The notes: generated by a model from the letters alone, not told the origin. A stretch of DNA of 64,000 nucleotides from Kibdelosporangium persicum (GCF_013280595.1 NZ_JAAATY010000001.1:439987-503986), one strand, 5' to 3'; positions 35,001 through 44,478 are shown, numbered from the stretch's first letter. Numbers and translations are program-made.

Positions 35001-35359
35001 CCCGTGGTGACGTGAACGCGGCGCTGGAGCTGCACCGCGCTGGATTCGCCGCGGCGAAGGACACCGGTGATCCGAGAGCGCTCGCGCTCGCCGTCGAGGG
35101 CATCGCCGGTGCGCTTTCGCTCGCAGGTGAAGCCAGGAGCGCCGCGCGGTTGCTCGGCGCGGCAGGCGCGGCCAGGCAGGGCGCCGGTGCGCCGTTGCCA
35201 CCGGCCGAACGCGCGGACATCGACCGGATCACCGGCCGGACCCGCGAAACGTTGGGGGAGGAGGACTTCGCCATCGAGTACGAGCGCGGATCCCGGCTCT
35301 CCCCGGCCGCCGCTTTGTCCTCTGTGGACGATGTGATGGACCGGGCAGGCCGGACCTGA
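32093..35359 (+). CDS. AfsR/SARP-type regulator with NB-ARC ATPase and TPR region
   Basis: A 1088-residue regulator. Residues 1-90 form the OmpR-like DNA-binding domain (MRFGVLGPLEVWTADGRPV), 95-245 the bacterial activation domain (ending LGIDPSPELAALHQ), and about 275-560 an STAND/NB-ARC ATPase with the P-loop TLTGPGGVGKTRLAL and the Walker B-like LLVLDNCEQVVDQ. The rest is a helical TPR-like region. ATG 32093 is used; a frame start at GTG 32075 is possible. AfsR proteins integrate signals and activate secondary metabolism. It sits between the export/flavin pair and the isoprenoid genes and is probably a cluster regulator. Confidence 0.9.
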   Translation: MRFGVLGPLEVWTADGRPVRVPELKVRGLLAALLVRAGQPVSADQLVEDLWGADPPGKPGGVLRSKVSQLRRALAAAEPDARSLVVHRAPGYLVKVGSDGAETDAQQFQQLVTRARALDDPRNRAGVLAEALALWRGAAYADFADEQFTRPAIVSLTELRITAVEEQAEARLALGEHSLLAGELADVIEQHPLRERLRAAYMRSLYGAGRAGDALASFEDLRRRLAGELGIDPSPELAALHQAILRQDPALTVAPAPVTSAARPSGNLPAALSDLIGRDEAVAEVGDLVRSARLVTLTGPGGVGKTRLALSTASDLTKSFADGVWLAELDALAGPAEVIATALGVRDGAISGFAPRTDSPSSAGPAAEPLAERLAGALRHKRMLLVLDNCEQVVDQVARLVETLLLSAPGLTILATSRQPLGVDGERLWVVPPLELPAEPDVEKLATASSVRLFVARAAATAPGFVLDRDNAEAIAVICARLDGLPLALELAATRVRTLGVHQLAERLDDRFHVLAAGHRGAPARQQTLRGMIDWSWELLTPAERVLLRRLAIHSGGCTLAAVEAVCAGGSAGPAGPEVLDLLARLVDRSLVVTDGRDSADGPRYRLLESVAAYAMERLAESGEFDPVQRAHYEYFTAFAEQAEPHLRSHGQRQWLRRLDAETGNLHAALDGAVRQGDAHAALRLVNATAWYRYLRGRWGAARRALERALGVDGPAPEAARAMARIWLAGGEILTREAAEPFSEHELCQRIEDPVRRARAEWFLGFARIGFGGAAVGDESVKRILAVFRGNADRWGTAATLTTRAWNALARSDLGMAADDAERAMAIFSELGDDWGRMQAMDVLGEVAQITGDYPRAARLHRDGLRVAEELGLWPDVSYKLAQLGRIALLSGDYPRADEFHERARRLAAEQSDRFGEQFAQIGLALAARRQGSLERAEEHLDGWLGWYREIGWSPGVALVCAERGFIAEARGDVNAALELHRAGFAAAKDTGDPRALALAVEGIAGALSLAGEARSAARLLGAAGAARQGAGAPLPPAERADIDRITGRTRETLGEEDFAIEYERGSRLSPAAALSSVDDVMDRAGRT

Positions 35360-35460
35360 CAGATCTCCGCGCGGGTTGGTTGCGGCCGGTCGGACCGCTG
35401 GGTAACGGTGGGTGGTGCCCGAATCACTCAGTGCAGCCACCTGTCGAGAGGATCCCCGGC

Positions 35461-36198
35461 ATGGCATTCCCGTCTGAAATGGACACTCCGGCCCGCGTCG
35501 CCGCGCGGCCCGCACCGCGCGGGCGCGGGCGTGACGTGTCCTGGTGGCGACGGCCTTGGTTGATACCGCTGGTGCTGCTGGTCGCCGCTTTCCTGTGGTA
35601 CACGCTGCCGCCCTATCTGAGCTTCGACCCGGACCAGGTGCCGATTCCCCTGCATCCCGGCTATCCGCCGCACTACCTCGCGCTGGTGTTGCACATCGCC
35701 ACCGGAACCATCACGTTCCTGACCGTGTGCCTGCAGTTGTGGCCGTGGCTGCGCCGCAGGCACCCGGCCGTGCACCGGTTCAGCGGACGGCTCTACGTCT
35801 TCGCCGGCGCGATCCCCAGCGCGCTGCTCGCGCTCGTGGTCGTCCCGGCCGCGTTCGACGGCCAACCCGTTGGCCTGATTGGCAACACCTTGTCATCCTT
35901 GCTGTGGCTGGGTACCACCGCCGCCGGATTCGCCGCCGCCCGGCGCCGCCGGTTCGCCGACCACCGCCGGTGGATGGTCTACAGCTTCGCGCTCGCGCTG
36001 CACATCGTGTGGGGCCGGGTGTTCGGGCTGATGGCCGAGCACCTTCCCTGGTTCGCCGTGGATTTCCAGGTCATCAAGGAATGGTCGGGCTGGTTCGGTG
36101 TCGCGGTCAACCTCGCCGTCGCCTGGTGGTTCCTCAACCGCACGCGGCGGCGGAATAGCAAGACCCTGTCACCCGGCATGACAAATTCAATTCGTTGA
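35461..36198 (+). CDS. DUF2306 membrane protein
   Basis: A 245-residue membrane protein with about six hydrophobic segments, the first at residues 33-48 (LIPLVLLVAAFLWYTL). The HPAVHRFSGRLYVFAGAIPS stretch and the later RRRFADHRRWMVYSFALALH are typical of DUF2306, a family of unknown function with conserved histidines that may bind heme or metal. ATG 35461 has GAGAGGA at about 8 nt. It lies between the AfsR-type regulator and the isoprenoid operon, so membership in the cluster is uncertain. No function is assigned. Confidence 0.8.
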   Translation: MAFPSEMDTPARVAARPAPRGRGRDVSWWRRPWLIPLVLLVAAFLWYTLPPYLSFDPDQVPIPLHPGYPPHYLALVLHIATGTITFLTVCLQLWPWLRRRHPAVHRFSGRLYVFAGAIPSALLALVVVPAAFDGQPVGLIGNTLSSLLWLGTTAAGFAAARRRRFADHRRWMVYSFALALHIVWGRVFGLMAEHLPWFAVDFQVIKEWSGWFGVAVNLAVAWWFLNRTRRRNSKTLSPGMTNSIR

Positions 36199-36219
36199 CG
36201 CCACAAGCCGTGCGGTGCC

Positions 36220-36243
36220 ACATTCGAAACAGGTCACATTCGA
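36220..36243 (+). promoter_or_regulatory. Direct repeat upstream of the isoprenoid operon
   Basis: ACATTCGA occurs at 36220-36227 and 36236-36243, a 16-bp period, in the 73-bp space before ispH; a TTGACG hexamer (36195-36200) lies upstream and could be a -35 box. The site may be the operon's regulator-binding region. Its spacing differs from the SARP-type sites. Confidence 0.3.
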
Positions 36244-36271
36244 TGGTGACGTCGCACGAAAGTGGAGCGAA

Positions 36272-37216
36272 ATGGATTCCCCGAAAAAGGTCATCCTGGT
36301 CGAGCCGCGTAGTTTCTGCGCAGGCGTGCGCCGGGCGATAGCCATCATCGACCTCGCGCTCGAACGGCACGGCGCGCCGATCTACGTCCGCAAGGAGATC
36401 GTGCACAACCACTACGTGGTGCGGCAGTTCGAACGGCGTGGTGTCCGGTTCGTGGACTCCGAGCAGGAGGTGCCGGAAGGCGCCGTGTGCGTGTTCTCGG
36501 CACACGGCGTCTCGCCGCAGGTGCGCGAGAACGCCGCCGCGCGCCGGCTCGACGTGCTCGACGCGACGTGCCCGCTGGTGTCCAAAGTGCACCAGGAAGC
36601 CCGCCGGTTCGCCCGGGACGGGCGGACGTTGCTGTTGGTCGGGCACGCCGGGCACGAGGAGGTCGAAGGCACCTTCGGGCACGCGCCGGACCAGACGGTG
36701 ATCGTGCAGACGGTCGAGGACGCCGAGGCGCTGGACCTGCCGGCGGACGCGCCGCTGGCGTTCCTCACCCAGACCACGCTCTCGGTGGACGAGACCAAGG
36801 ACATCATCGCGGTGCTCCGCCGCCGGTTCTCCGACCTGCGCGGGCCCGGCACCGACGACATCTGCTACGCCAGCCAGAACCGCCAGGACGGCATCCGGGC
36901 CGTGGTGCCGCGCAGCGATCTGGTCCTGGTGGTCGGCTCACGCAACTCGAGCAACTCGATCCGGATGGTCGAGGTGGCCCGGCGCCTGGGCACGGCCGCG
37001 TACCTGGTGCCCGACGTGACCGAGTTCGACCCGGCCTGGCTGGCCGGGGTCCGTGTCGTCGCGCTGAGCGCGGGCGCGAGCGCGCCGGAGATCCTCGTCG
37101 AACAGTTGCTGGACCGGCTGGCCGAGCTGGGTTACGCGGACGTCGAGCTCGAGCGGGTGGCGGTCGAGGACATCGTCTTCTCCCCACCCGCACGGCTGAC
37201 GGCCGCGGCGGAGTGA
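36272..37216 (+). CDS. ispH: 4-hydroxy-3-methylbut-2-enyl diphosphate reductase
   Basis: A 314-residue IspH (LytB), the last enzyme of the MEP pathway, making IPP and DMAPP. The three iron-sulfur cysteines are visible in PRSFCAGVRRAI, LDATCPLVSKVH and DDICYASQNRQDG; EIVHNHYVV and FSAHGVSP are also standard. ATG 36272 is chosen because GGAGCG lies just before it, rather than the longer frame from 36215. It starts an operon with a prenyl diphosphate synthase, dxs and ispG. Such a set inside a cluster is normally a dedicated second copy that raises precursor supply; whether another copy exists in the genome cannot be seen here. Confidence 0.95.
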   Translation: MDSPKKVILVEPRSFCAGVRRAIAIIDLALERHGAPIYVRKEIVHNHYVVRQFERRGVRFVDSEQEVPEGAVCVFSAHGVSPQVRENAAARRLDVLDATCPLVSKVHQEARRFARDGRTLLLVGHAGHEEVEGTFGHAPDQTVIVQTVEDAEALDLPADAPLAFLTQTTLSVDETKDIIAVLRRRFSDLRGPGTDDICYASQNRQDGIRAVVPRSDLVLVVGSRNSSNSIRMVEVARRLGTAAYLVPDVTEFDPAWLAGVRVVALSAGASAPEILVEQLLDRLAELGYADVELERVAVEDIVFSPPARLTAAAE

Positions 37217-37245
37217 CCAGGGGATTGACCGGGAAAGGGACGGAC

Positions 37246-38307
37246 ATGCTCAACCAGACACCAGAGCAGACCCGAACACAGGCGGCCAGGCCGGCTCGGC
37301 TCGAGCTGATGGCCGCCATCGAGACCAGGCTCAGCGGGTTCCTCACGCAGGAGCGCGCCCGATGGGCCGAGGTGGACCACCGCTGTCTCGTGCCGGTGGA
37401 CGCGGTGGCCGATCTGGTCGCGGCCGGCGGCAAGAGGTGGCGTCCCGCCTTCTGTGTCAGCGGTTTCCTCGCTGCGGGCGGGCCGGAAGCGCTGACCGGG
37501 ATCGTGCTGGACGCCGCGGCGGCGGTGGAACTGGTGCACGCCGCCGCACTGCTGCACGACGACGTCCTCGACGACTCGCCGTTGCGCCGTGGCACGCCGA
37601 CCGCGCACACCAAGCACGCCGCCGCGCACGCCGCCAAGGGCTGGCTCGGCGAATCACGCCGCTTCGGCGAGGGCACCGCGATCCTGGCCGGCGACCTGGC
37701 CATGGTCTACGCCGGTCGGCTCACCGCGGCGCTGCCGCCCGCGGCCCGGCCGGTGTGGGACGACATGCTGACCGAGATCCAGGTCGGCCAGTACCTCGAC
37801 ATGGCGGTGGCCGCCGAGTGCGTCGTGGACTCGCAGCTCTCCCGGTGGGTCGCGGTCTGCAAGTCCGGCCGGTACAGCATCCACCGGCCGTTGCTGCTGG
37901 GCGCGGCGATCGCCGGGCGGCCGGAGCTGGCAGGCGGGTTCGCCGAGTACGGCGAGGCACTGGGGGAGGCCTTCCAGCTGCGGGACGACCTGATCGACAC
38001 CTTCGGCGACAGCACCGCGACCGGCAAGCCGGTCGGCTCGGACCTGGCCCAGCACAAGATGACCCTGCTGCTGGCCATGGCCTGCGGCCGGGACGACCGG
38101 CTGCGCGCCCTGGTCGCCGAGCGGGACTGGGACGTCGAGGCGATCCGCGGGCGGCTGCTGGCCGTCGGCGCCCAGGACGAGATCGAGCGCCGCATCGACG
38201 ACCTGGTGCGGCGGGCCCGCGCCGCGATCGGCCGGGCCGATCTGCCCGCCGGGTGGCGGGACGAGCTGACCGACATGGCGGCCGAGGTCGCCTACCGCGA
38301 CCGGTGA
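37246..38307 (+). CDS. Polyprenyl diphosphate synthase (probably C20 or longer)
   Basis: A 353-residue trans-prenyl diphosphate synthase. The first Asp-rich motif is [15 protein letters not shown] and the second is [22 protein letters not shown] is the substrate-binding lysine/arginine region. The residues four and five before the first motif are both Ala, small side chains that in this family usually permit chains beyond C15, so GGPP or longer is inferred. ATG 37246 follows AAGGGA. It lies between ispH and dxs and would feed the UbiA prenyltransferase at 43.5 kb. No terpene cyclase gene was recognised in the window. Confidence 0.88.
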   Translation: MLNQTPEQTRTQAARPARLELMAAIETRLSGFLTQERARWAEVDHRCLVPVDAVADLVAAGGKRWRPAFCVSGFLAAGGPEALTGIVLDAAAAVELVHAAALLHDDVLDDSPLRRGTPTAHTKHAAAHAAKGWLGESRRFGEGTAILAGDLAMVYAGRLTAALPPAARPVWDDMLTEIQVGQYLDMAVAAECVVDSQLSRWVAVCKSGRYSIHRPLLLGAAIAGRPELAGGFAEYGEALGEAFQLRDDLIDTFGDSTATGKPVGSDLAQHKMTLLLAMACGRDDRLRALVAERDWDVEAIRGRLLAVGAQDEIERRIDDLVRRARAAIGRADLPAGWRDELTDMAAEVAYRDR

Positions 38308-38320
38308 GGAGCACCGACGG

Positions 38321-40123
38321 ATGGCATTGCTGGAAACCGTGAGCGGGCCCGCGCGGCTGCGCGAGCTGACCATCGACGAGCTGACCACCCTGGCCGGGGA
38401 GATCCGGGCCTTCCTGATCGAGCGGGTGGCCGCGTCGGGCGGCCACCTCGGCCCCAACCTGGGCGTCGTCGAGCTGACCATCGCGCTGCACGCCGTGTTC
38501 GACTCGCCCCGTGACCGGCTGTTGTGGGACACCGGGCACCAGTCGTACGTGCACAAGATCCTCACCGGCAGGCAGGCCGGGTTCGACCGGCTGCGCAAGT
38601 CCGGCGGCCTGTCCGGCTACCCGAACCCGGCGGAGTCCGAGCACGACCTGGTGGAGAACTCACACGCCTCGACCGCACTGTCCTATGCGGACGGCCTGGC
38701 CCGTGCGGACGCCTACCTCGGCCGCACGGACCGCGCGGTGGTCGCCATCATCGGCGACGGCGCGATGACCGGTGGCATGGCGTGGGAGGCGTTGAACAAC
38801 ATCGCGGGCGGCCCCGACCGGCCGCTGATCATCGTGCTCAACGACAACGAACGGTCCTACGCGCCGACCGTCGGCGGATGGGCCGAGCACCTGGCCGACC
38901 TGCGGGCGGGCCGCGGCACGGACGTGTTCAGCGGCTTCGGCCTGGACTACCTCGGCCCGGTAGACGGCCACGACATCCAGGCCGTGCAGGACGCGCTGCG
39001 TGCCGCGCGGGCACTGGCCAAGCCGGTGGTCGTGCACGTGATCACCGAGAAGGGCAAGGGTTTCGAGCACACCGAGAACAACGAACTGGACCTCGGGCAC
39101 GCGATCAAGCCGATGGACCCGCGTACCGGACGGCCGCTGGGCACGTCGGTCCCGTCGTTCACGTCGGTGTTCGGCTCGACGCTCGTCGAACTGGCCGAGG
39201 AACGCCCCGACCTGGTCGCCATCACCGCCGCGATGACCGAGCCGACCGGTCTGCTGCCGTTGCGGAAGCAGTACCCGGACCGCGTGATCGACGTCGGTAT
39301 CGCCGAGCAGCACGCGGTCACCATGGCCGCCGGGCTGTCCATGGGCGGCGTGCACCCGGTCGTGGCGATTTACGCCACCTTCGTCAACCGTGCGCTGGAC
39401 CAGTTGTTGATGGACGTGGCGCTGCACAAGCGCCCGGTGACGTTCGTCCTCGACCGTTCCGGCGTGACCGGCGACGACGGACCGTCCCACAACGGCATGT
39501 GGGATCTCTCGGTGCTGCAGGTGGTTCCGGGCCTGCGGATCGCTGCCCCGCGCGACGGCGCCCGGCTGGCCGAACTGCTGCGGGAGGCGGTGGCGTGGTC
39601 GGAAGGGCCGACGCTGCTGCGCTTCCCCAAAGGCGCGGCCGGCGACGACATCCCGGCCGTGGCCAGGTTCGGCGGCATGGACGTGCTGCGCCGAACGGGC
39701 TCGCTGGACGTGCTGATCGTCGCGGTCGGCGCGCTCGCCGGGCTGGCGCTCACCGTCGCCGACGGCGTACGGGCGCAAGGCATAGGCGTGACCGTGGTCG
39801 ACCCGCGATGGGTCACGCCGGTCAATCCGGCGTTGGCGGACATGGCCCGTCGGCACCGCCTCACGATCACCATCGAGGACAACAGCCGCACCGGCGGCGT
39901 GGGCTCCGCCATCGCACAGACGCTGCGGGACGCCCGGGTGAGCACGCCGCTGCGGGAGTTCGGGATCCCACGCCGGTTCCTCGGCCATGGTTCGCGCGCC
40001 GAAGTACTCGCCGCGTGTGGCCTGACCGCACAGGAGATCTCCAGGTCCGTCGTGGAGTTCGTCGCCGAACTGGGCGCCGGGCCACAGCACGCCGAACTGG
40101 ACGCCGAAGGGAGCATGTGGTGA
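38321..40123 (+). CDS. dxs: 1-deoxy-D-xylulose-5-phosphate synthase
   Basis: A 600-residue DXS, first enzyme of the MEP pathway (pyruvate plus glyceraldehyde 3-phosphate). [15 protein letters not shown] at the N-terminus, the thiamine diphosphate motif [16 protein letters not shown] and the catalytic Glu region [15 protein letters not shown] are all present. It is slightly shorter than the common 620-640 residues. GGAG lies upstream of ATG 38321. The stop overlaps the ispG start. DXS is usually the flux-controlling step, which fits a cluster-dedicated copy. Confidence 0.95.
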   Translation: MALLETVSGPARLRELTIDELTTLAGEIRAFLIERVAASGGHLGPNLGVVELTIALHAVFDSPRDRLLWDTGHQSYVHKILTGRQAGFDRLRKSGGLSGYPNPAESEHDLVENSHASTALSYADGLARADAYLGRTDRAVVAIIGDGAMTGGMAWEALNNIAGGPDRPLIIVLNDNERSYAPTVGGWAEHLADLRAGRGTDVFSGFGLDYLGPVDGHDIQAVQDALRAARALAKPVVVHVITEKGKGFEHTENNELDLGHAIKPMDPRTGRPLGTSVPSFTSVFGSTLVELAEERPDLVAITAAMTEPTGLLPLRKQYPDRVIDVGIAEQHAVTMAAGLSMGGVHPVVAIYATFVNRALDQLLMDVALHKRPVTFVLDRSGVTGDDGPSHNGMWDLSVLQVVPGLRIAAPRDGARLAELLREAVAWSEGPTLLRFPKGAAGDDIPAVARFGGMDVLRRTGSLDVLIVAVGALAGLALTVADGVRAQGIGVTVVDPRWVTPVNPALADMARRHRLTITIEDNSRTGGVGSAIAQTLRDARVSTPLREFGIPRRFLGHGSRAEVLAACGLTAQEISRSVVEFVAELGAGPQHAELDAEGSMW

Positions 40124-41265
40124 CGACCGTCGCGTTGGGTATGCCGAAACCGCGGGTGGAGGAGCCGCCGCCGCTCTCGGTCGCCACCCGCCGGAAGTCC
40201 CGCCGGATCATGGTCGGTCCGGTGCCCGTGGGCGGGGACGCGCCCGTTTCGGTGCAGTCGATGACCACCACACCGACCGCCGACGTCAACGCCACGTTGC
40301 AGCAGATCGCCGAGCTCACCGCGTCGGGCTGCCAGATCGTGCGGGTGGCGGTGCCGTCGGCGGACGACGCCGAGGCGTTGCCGGTGATCGCGCGCAAGTC
40401 GCAGATCCCGGTGATCGCCGACATCCACTTCCAGCCGAAGTACGTCTTCGCCGCGATCGACGCGGGGTGTGCGGCCGTGCGCGTGAATCCCGGCAATATC
40501 CGGAAGTTCGACGATCAGGTGGGCGCGATCGCAAGGGCCGCCTCGGATGCCGGTGTACCGATCCGGATCGGCGTGAACGCGGGCTCGCTCGACCCGCGGC
40601 TGCTGCGCAAGCACGGCGGCGTCACGCCGGAAGCACTGGTCGAGTCGGCGTTGTGGGAGTGCTCGCTGTTCGAGGAGCACCACTTCCAGGACATCAAGAT
40701 CTCGGTCAAACACCACGACCCGGTGGTGATGATCGAGGCGTACCGGCAACTCGCCGCGCAGTGTGACTACCCGTTGCACCTCGGTGTGACCGAGGCGGGC
40801 CCGCAGTTCCAGGGCACGATCAAGTCCGCGGTCGCGTTCGGCGCGCTGCTGGCCGAGGGCATCGGCGACACGATCCGGGTGTCGCTGTCCGCGCCGCCGG
40901 TCGAGGAGGTCAAGGTCGGCAACCAGATCCTGGAGTCGCTGGGCCTGCGGCCCCGTGGGCTGGACATCGTGTCCTGCCCGTCCTGCGGCCGCGCCCAGGT
41001 CGACGTGCACACCCTGGCCGAGCGGGTCAGCGCGGCACTGGAGGGCTTCCCGGTGCCGCTGCGGGTCGCCGTGATGGGCTGCGTGGTCAACGGGCCGGGG
41101 GAGGCGCGCGAGGCCGACCTGGGTGTCGCGTCCGGCAACGGCAAGGGACAGATCTTCGTCAAGGGCAAGGTGATCAAGACCGTGCCGGAGTCGCAGATCG
41201 TGGAGACGCTGCTGGAAGAGGCCGCACGGATCGCCGCCGAGATGGGAGTCGACATCGAGGCGTGA
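40120..41265 (+). CDS. ispG: 4-hydroxy-3-methylbut-2-en-1-yl diphosphate synthase
   Basis: A 381-residue IspG (GcpE). The N-terminal TIM-barrel part has [17 protein letters not shown] and [12 protein letters not shown]. The C-terminal iron-sulfur part has [11 protein letters not shown] and the [12 protein letters not shown] motif with the third cysteine. GTG 40120 overlaps the dxs stop (GTGA), with GAAGGGAG upstream. It makes HMBPP, the substrate of IspH, so three of the seven MEP steps are in this operon (first, sixth and seventh). The remaining four steps must come from the chromosome. Confidence 0.95.
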   Translation: MTTVALGMPKPRVEEPPPLSVATRRKSRRIMVGPVPVGGDAPVSVQSMTTTPTADVNATLQQIAELTASGCQIVRVAVPSADDAEALPVIARKSQIPVIADIHFQPKYVFAAIDAGCAAVRVNPGNIRKFDDQVGAIARAASDAGVPIRIGVNAGSLDPRLLRKHGGVTPEALVESALWECSLFEEHHFQDIKISVKHHDPVVMIEAYRQLAAQCDYPLHLGVTEAGPQFQGTIKSAVAFGALLAEGIGDTIRVSLSAPPVEEVKVGNQILESLGLRPRGLDIVSCPSCGRAQVDVHTLAERVSAALEGFPVPLRVAVMGCVVNGPGEAREADLGVASGNGKGQIFVKGKVIKTVPESQIVETLLEEAARIAAEMGVDIEA

Positions 41266-41291
41266 CCGCGCTTTCCCCCCACTACGCGCTT

Positions 41292-41323
41292 TCGACGGCG
41301 GGTCGACAACTGGCGGATACCGT
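41292..41323 (+). promoter_or_regulatory. SARP-type promoter of the LuxR/ATPase regulator
   Basis: TCGACGG (41292) and TCGACAA (41303) are 11 bp apart, followed by 8 nt and TACCGT (41318-41323). The layout is the same as at 8248-8290 and 20685-20716, and the first heptamer is identical to that at 8248. It lies 42 bp before GTG 41366. Confidence 0.65.
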
Positions 41324-41365
41324 CGGTGACACGAGCCTCGAAGTCCTGGGAAGGGGGAGGCGTAG

Positions 41366-43504
41366 GTGCGCACGACAGCGACAGGCACGATCAACGCGCC
41401 GGTGCCGCTGGTGGGCCGGGACGCGGAGCTGACGGCGCTGCGCGCACGGCTGCTCGGCCGGGACGTGCGGCTGATCACCGTCACCGGGCAGGTCGGTGTC
41501 GGCAAGAGCAGGCTGGTGACGGCCTTGTTCGACGAGGTCCGCGGCCGGTTCACCGGCGGTGCCGCGTTCCTGGACCTGACCGGCACGGACCTCGACGGCG
41601 TGGACGTGCCGCGCGACCGGCACTTCCTGCTCGCACTGGACGGGTGCGAGGACCACCACACGGAGACGTTGGCCGCGCTGGTCACGGCACACCCGAAGCT
41701 GACGGTGCTGGTGGCCGCACCGGCGCGGCTCGGCGTCTACGGCGAGGCCGTGGTCCGGTTGGCGCCTCTGCAACTGCCGGACGTGGCCAAGGCAACCGAT
41801 CTGACCGCGTTGGAGCGCGTTCCGGCCGTACGGCTCTTCGTTGAGCGAACCAGGGCAGTGCGGCCGGATTTCACCCTCACCGACGCCAATCGCGCCGCCG
41901 TGACCGAGCTGTGCGTGTGGACTGACGGCGTGCCGCTGGCGATCGAACTGCTCGCGGCGAGGATGGAGCTGTCGTCGCCGCAGCGGTTGCTGGCCGAGCT
42001 GAACGACGACCCGGATGGCTTGGCGGGCGACGGTTCGGTCACGTTGTCGCGGCACCACAGCATGACCGCGGCGGTGGAGTGGAGCCTGGCCCGGCTCGGC
42101 ACCGAGGAACGGCAGTCGCTAGAGCGGCTGGCCGTGTTCACCGGTCACTTCGACGCCGCCGCGGCCGGCGCGGTCGGCCGTGCGCCCCGGCTGCTGGCCG
42201 GTCTGGTCGACAAGAACCTGTTGAGCACCACCGAATGCCAGGACGGCGACCTGATCTTCCGGATGTCCGTCGCCGCTCGCCGCCACATCGTCCGGCGCCA
42301 AGCGCACGTGCCCGCTCGCCGCGCCCACGCCGAGCACTTCCTGGGCATGGCCGCCCAGGCGCGGACCGCGTTGCGTGGCCCGGAACAGACGCGATGGCAC
42401 GAGTTGCTCGACGGCTGGCACGCGGACATCGTTGCCGCGCTGAGCTTTCTGCGCGAATCCGGTGACGATTCCGCACTGATCCGGCTGGCGTCAGACCTGC
42501 GTGACCACTGGCTCGCGGGTCGGCTCAGCGAGGGCGTGCGGTGGCTGTCCACGCCCACCCGGTTGACGTCCCGCGGCGCCGAGGTCCTGGGTGACCTGCT
42601 GCTTGCCATGGGACAGCGGGAAAACGCCGAACGCCGGTACACGCAGGCGGCTGCCGGCTACCGTCTGCTCGACGACAGTGCGGGCGTCGCGCGGTGCGAA
42701 CGTGGCCTCGGGGTGGTCGCGCATCACAGCGGTGCGCTTGCCGCTGCCGGACGGCTGCTGCGCACCAGCGTGGCCCGGCTGTCCGGCGTCGACCACGCTG
42801 TGGCGTCGTTGCACTTGGCGGAGTACTTGCTGGACGGGCACGGCCCGCAGCAGGCGAAAACGGCGGCCGAGGCCGCGTTGCGCGAGTTCACCCGGCACCA
42901 GGACGGGCGGGGGGTCGCCCAGGCTCAGTACGTACTCGCCGACATCGCGGACGCAGCGGGAGACCGTGCGGAGGCACTGCGGTTGTGCCGCAAGGCGTTG
43001 GGCAGCTTCGTCGATGCGACGGGGTTGGAACGTCTCGCTGTGTTGCTTGCCGGCGGCCGTGACCGTACGGGTTGCGAGCACGCCATGCGGGCGCTGGGCG
43101 CAGCGGCCGCGATGCGTGAATCCACAGGCCACGCCGCCTCGCCCGCACTGCGCGCGGCGTCCGCTGAAGCCGAGTCACTGGTTCGAGCCCGGCTGGGCGA
43201 CCAGGCCGTCGGCGAGTTGCGCGCTGACGGAGCCGCCCAGCCGGTGCACGTGGTCGTCGCCGAGGCACTCGCCCCGCTGGAACGGAGGTCAGGCCGAGGG
43301 CGGTCGTGGAATGAGCACCCGTTGACCGACCGGGAGCTGGAGGTGGCCGAGCTGGTCGCCTGCGGCATGACCAACCGTGAGGTGGCGCGCAGGCTCGGCA
43401 TCGCCGAGTGGACCGCGGTGAACCACCTGCGCAAGATCATGCGCAAGCTGGACTGCTCCTCGCGGGTGCAGGTGGCCAGCTGGATGACCACGCTCGAACG
43501 CTGA
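41366..43504 (+). CDS. LuxR-family regulator with ATPase domain
   Basis: A 712-residue regulator. The P-loop TVTGQVGVGKSRLVTALF begins near residue 35 and a Walker B-like LLALDGCEDHH follows, forming an AAA/STAND ATPase. The middle is helical (TPR-like). The C-terminal LuxR helix-turn-helix is LTDRELEVAELVACGMTNRE with a recognition helix in GIAEWTAVNHLRKIMRKLD. It is shorter than typical 900-residue LAL proteins. GTG 41366 is preceded by AAGGGGGAGG. A SARP-type promoter suggests that it acts below a SARP in a cascade. Its targets may be the UbiA/C-methyltransferase genes, whose promoter lacks clear SARP repeats. Confidence 0.87.
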   Translation: MRTTATGTINAPVPLVGRDAELTALRARLLGRDVRLITVTGQVGVGKSRLVTALFDEVRGRFTGGAAFLDLTGTDLDGVDVPRDRHFLLALDGCEDHHTETLAALVTAHPKLTVLVAAPARLGVYGEAVVRLAPLQLPDVAKATDLTALERVPAVRLFVERTRAVRPDFTLTDANRAAVTELCVWTDGVPLAIELLAARMELSSPQRLLAELNDDPDGLAGDGSVTLSRHHSMTAAVEWSLARLGTEERQSLERLAVFTGHFDAAAAGAVGRAPRLLAGLVDKNLLSTTECQDGDLIFRMSVAARRHIVRRQAHVPARRAHAEHFLGMAAQARTALRGPEQTRWHELLDGWHADIVAALSFLRESGDDSALIRLASDLRDHWLAGRLSEGVRWLSTPTRLTSRGAEVLGDLLLAMGQRENAERRYTQAAAGYRLLDDSAGVARCERGLGVVAHHSGALAAAGRLLRTSVARLSGVDHAVASLHLAEYLLDGHGPQQAKTAAEAALREFTRHQDGRGVAQAQYVLADIADAAGDRAEALRLCRKALGSFVDATGLERLAVLLAGGRDRTGCEHAMRALGAAAAMRESTGHAASPALRAASAEAESLVRARLGDQAVGELRADGAAQPVHVVVAEALAPLERRSGRGRSWNEHPLTDRELEVAELVACGMTNREVARRLGIAEWTAVNHLRKIMRKLDCSSRVQVASWMTTLER

Positions 43505-43506
43505 CG

Positions 43507-44478
43507 TCAGAACCCGATGTGGAGCACGTTGGTCGCCAGCACGCACACCACGGTCGTACGGAACACAACGACACCACGGCTGCGAGCCAGTAGCGCGTGG
43601 CCATCGTGGACGAACCCGACGTACTGGCGCAGCCGCAAGGCGATGGCGGGCAGCAACGCGAACGGTAGCCACCACGGCACCCAGCCCGCCAAGGCCGGCA
43701 CGACAACGACGCCGATGTTGGCCGCGGTGAGCAGGCCGAGGAAGACCTTGTTGCCGTTGGGCGAAGTCAGCACCGCCACGGTGCGACGGCCCGCGGCCGC
43801 GTCGCCGTCCTTGTCGTTCGTGTTCGAGTAACCCGCGATGAGCAACTGGCCGAATCCGAACAGCAGGCCCTCGACCAGCACCAGCGCCGGGAGGTGCCCG
43901 GTGGCCAGGCCATAGGGAGCGATCAGGAACGCCGCCGCCGAGAACAACAGGACGAGCTCGCCGAGCCCGTAGTAGCTCAGCTTCAGGCCCCACGAGTACT
44001 GCACGCTCAACGTCAACAGCAGGCCGGTGACCAGCAGCACCCAGGCATCCTGGTGGTCGGTGTACGCGATCGCGGCGACCCACCAGGCCACGCCCCAGCC
44101 CAGGCTGAGGTAGCCGAACCGCTGTGCCTGCGCCGGGGTCAGCTCGCCGGTCAGCAACGGCTTGCGCTTCAACGGCCGAAGCTGGCTCTTGCTCGCGTCC
44201 AGGTAGTTGGCGCGGTCGCTGCCGTCCTTGATCCCGGTGACGTCGTCCAGCGTCATCACGGCGAACAGCACACCGGCCTGGCCGAGTGCGAAGAACAGCA
44301 ACGTGAGCAGCGTTCCGCCGTCGGCTTTGAGCACCGGGGCCAGTGCGGTCCAGGCGATCAACGGCGCCAGGTAGAAATCCAGGACGAACTGGAACTTCAC
44401 CAGCCTGGCGTAACTCCGGACGGTCCGCGGCACGCCACGCCGCGCGGTGATTTCGGTGGTATCGGTACGCGCCGTCAT
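43507..44478 (-). CDS. UbiA-family prenyltransferase
   Basis: A 323-residue membrane protein with about eight to nine hydrophobic segments. The first Asp-rich motif lies in TLDDVTGIKDGSDRAN and the second in YSNTNDKDGDAAAGRR; both bind Mg-diphosphate in UbiA enzymes, which prenylate aromatic or other acceptors. ATG 44478 has AAGGAAA just upstream. With a prenyl diphosphate synthase and a 3-hydroxyanthranilate route in the same cluster, transfer of a C20-type chain onto that aromatic unit is inferred. It is divergent from the sugar C-methyltransferase and converges tightly with the LuxR/ATPase gene (2 bp between stops). Confidence 0.88.
   Translation of the reverse strand: MTARTDTTEITARRGVPRTVRSYARLVKFQFVLDFYLAPLIAWTALAPVLKADGGTLLTLLFFALGQAGVLFAVMTLDDVTGIKDGSDRANYLDASKSQLRPLKRKPLLTGELTPAQAQRFGYLSLGWGVAWWVAAIAYTDHQDAWVLLVTGLLLTLSVQYSWGLKLSYYGLGELVLLFSAAAFLIAPYGLATGHLPALVLVEGLLFGFGQLLIAGYSNTNDKDGDAAAGRRTVAVLTSPNGNKVFLGLLTAANIGVVVVPALAGWVPWWLPFALLPAIALRLRQYVGFVHDGHALLARSRGVVVFRTTVVCVLATNVLHIGF

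Noticed and set aside
26969-35365. 13-bp identity GACCTGACAGATC at 26969-26981 and 35353-35365 as a shared operator
   Set aside because: A 13-bp match is expected by chance in a window of this size and GC content; the second copy lies at the stop of the AfsR-type gene and lacks the inverted partner arm.
35360-35460. SARP-type site before the DUF2306 gene
   Set aside because: A TAACGG box is present, but the upstream heptamers are spaced 10 bp apart and do not match the TCGA pattern well.
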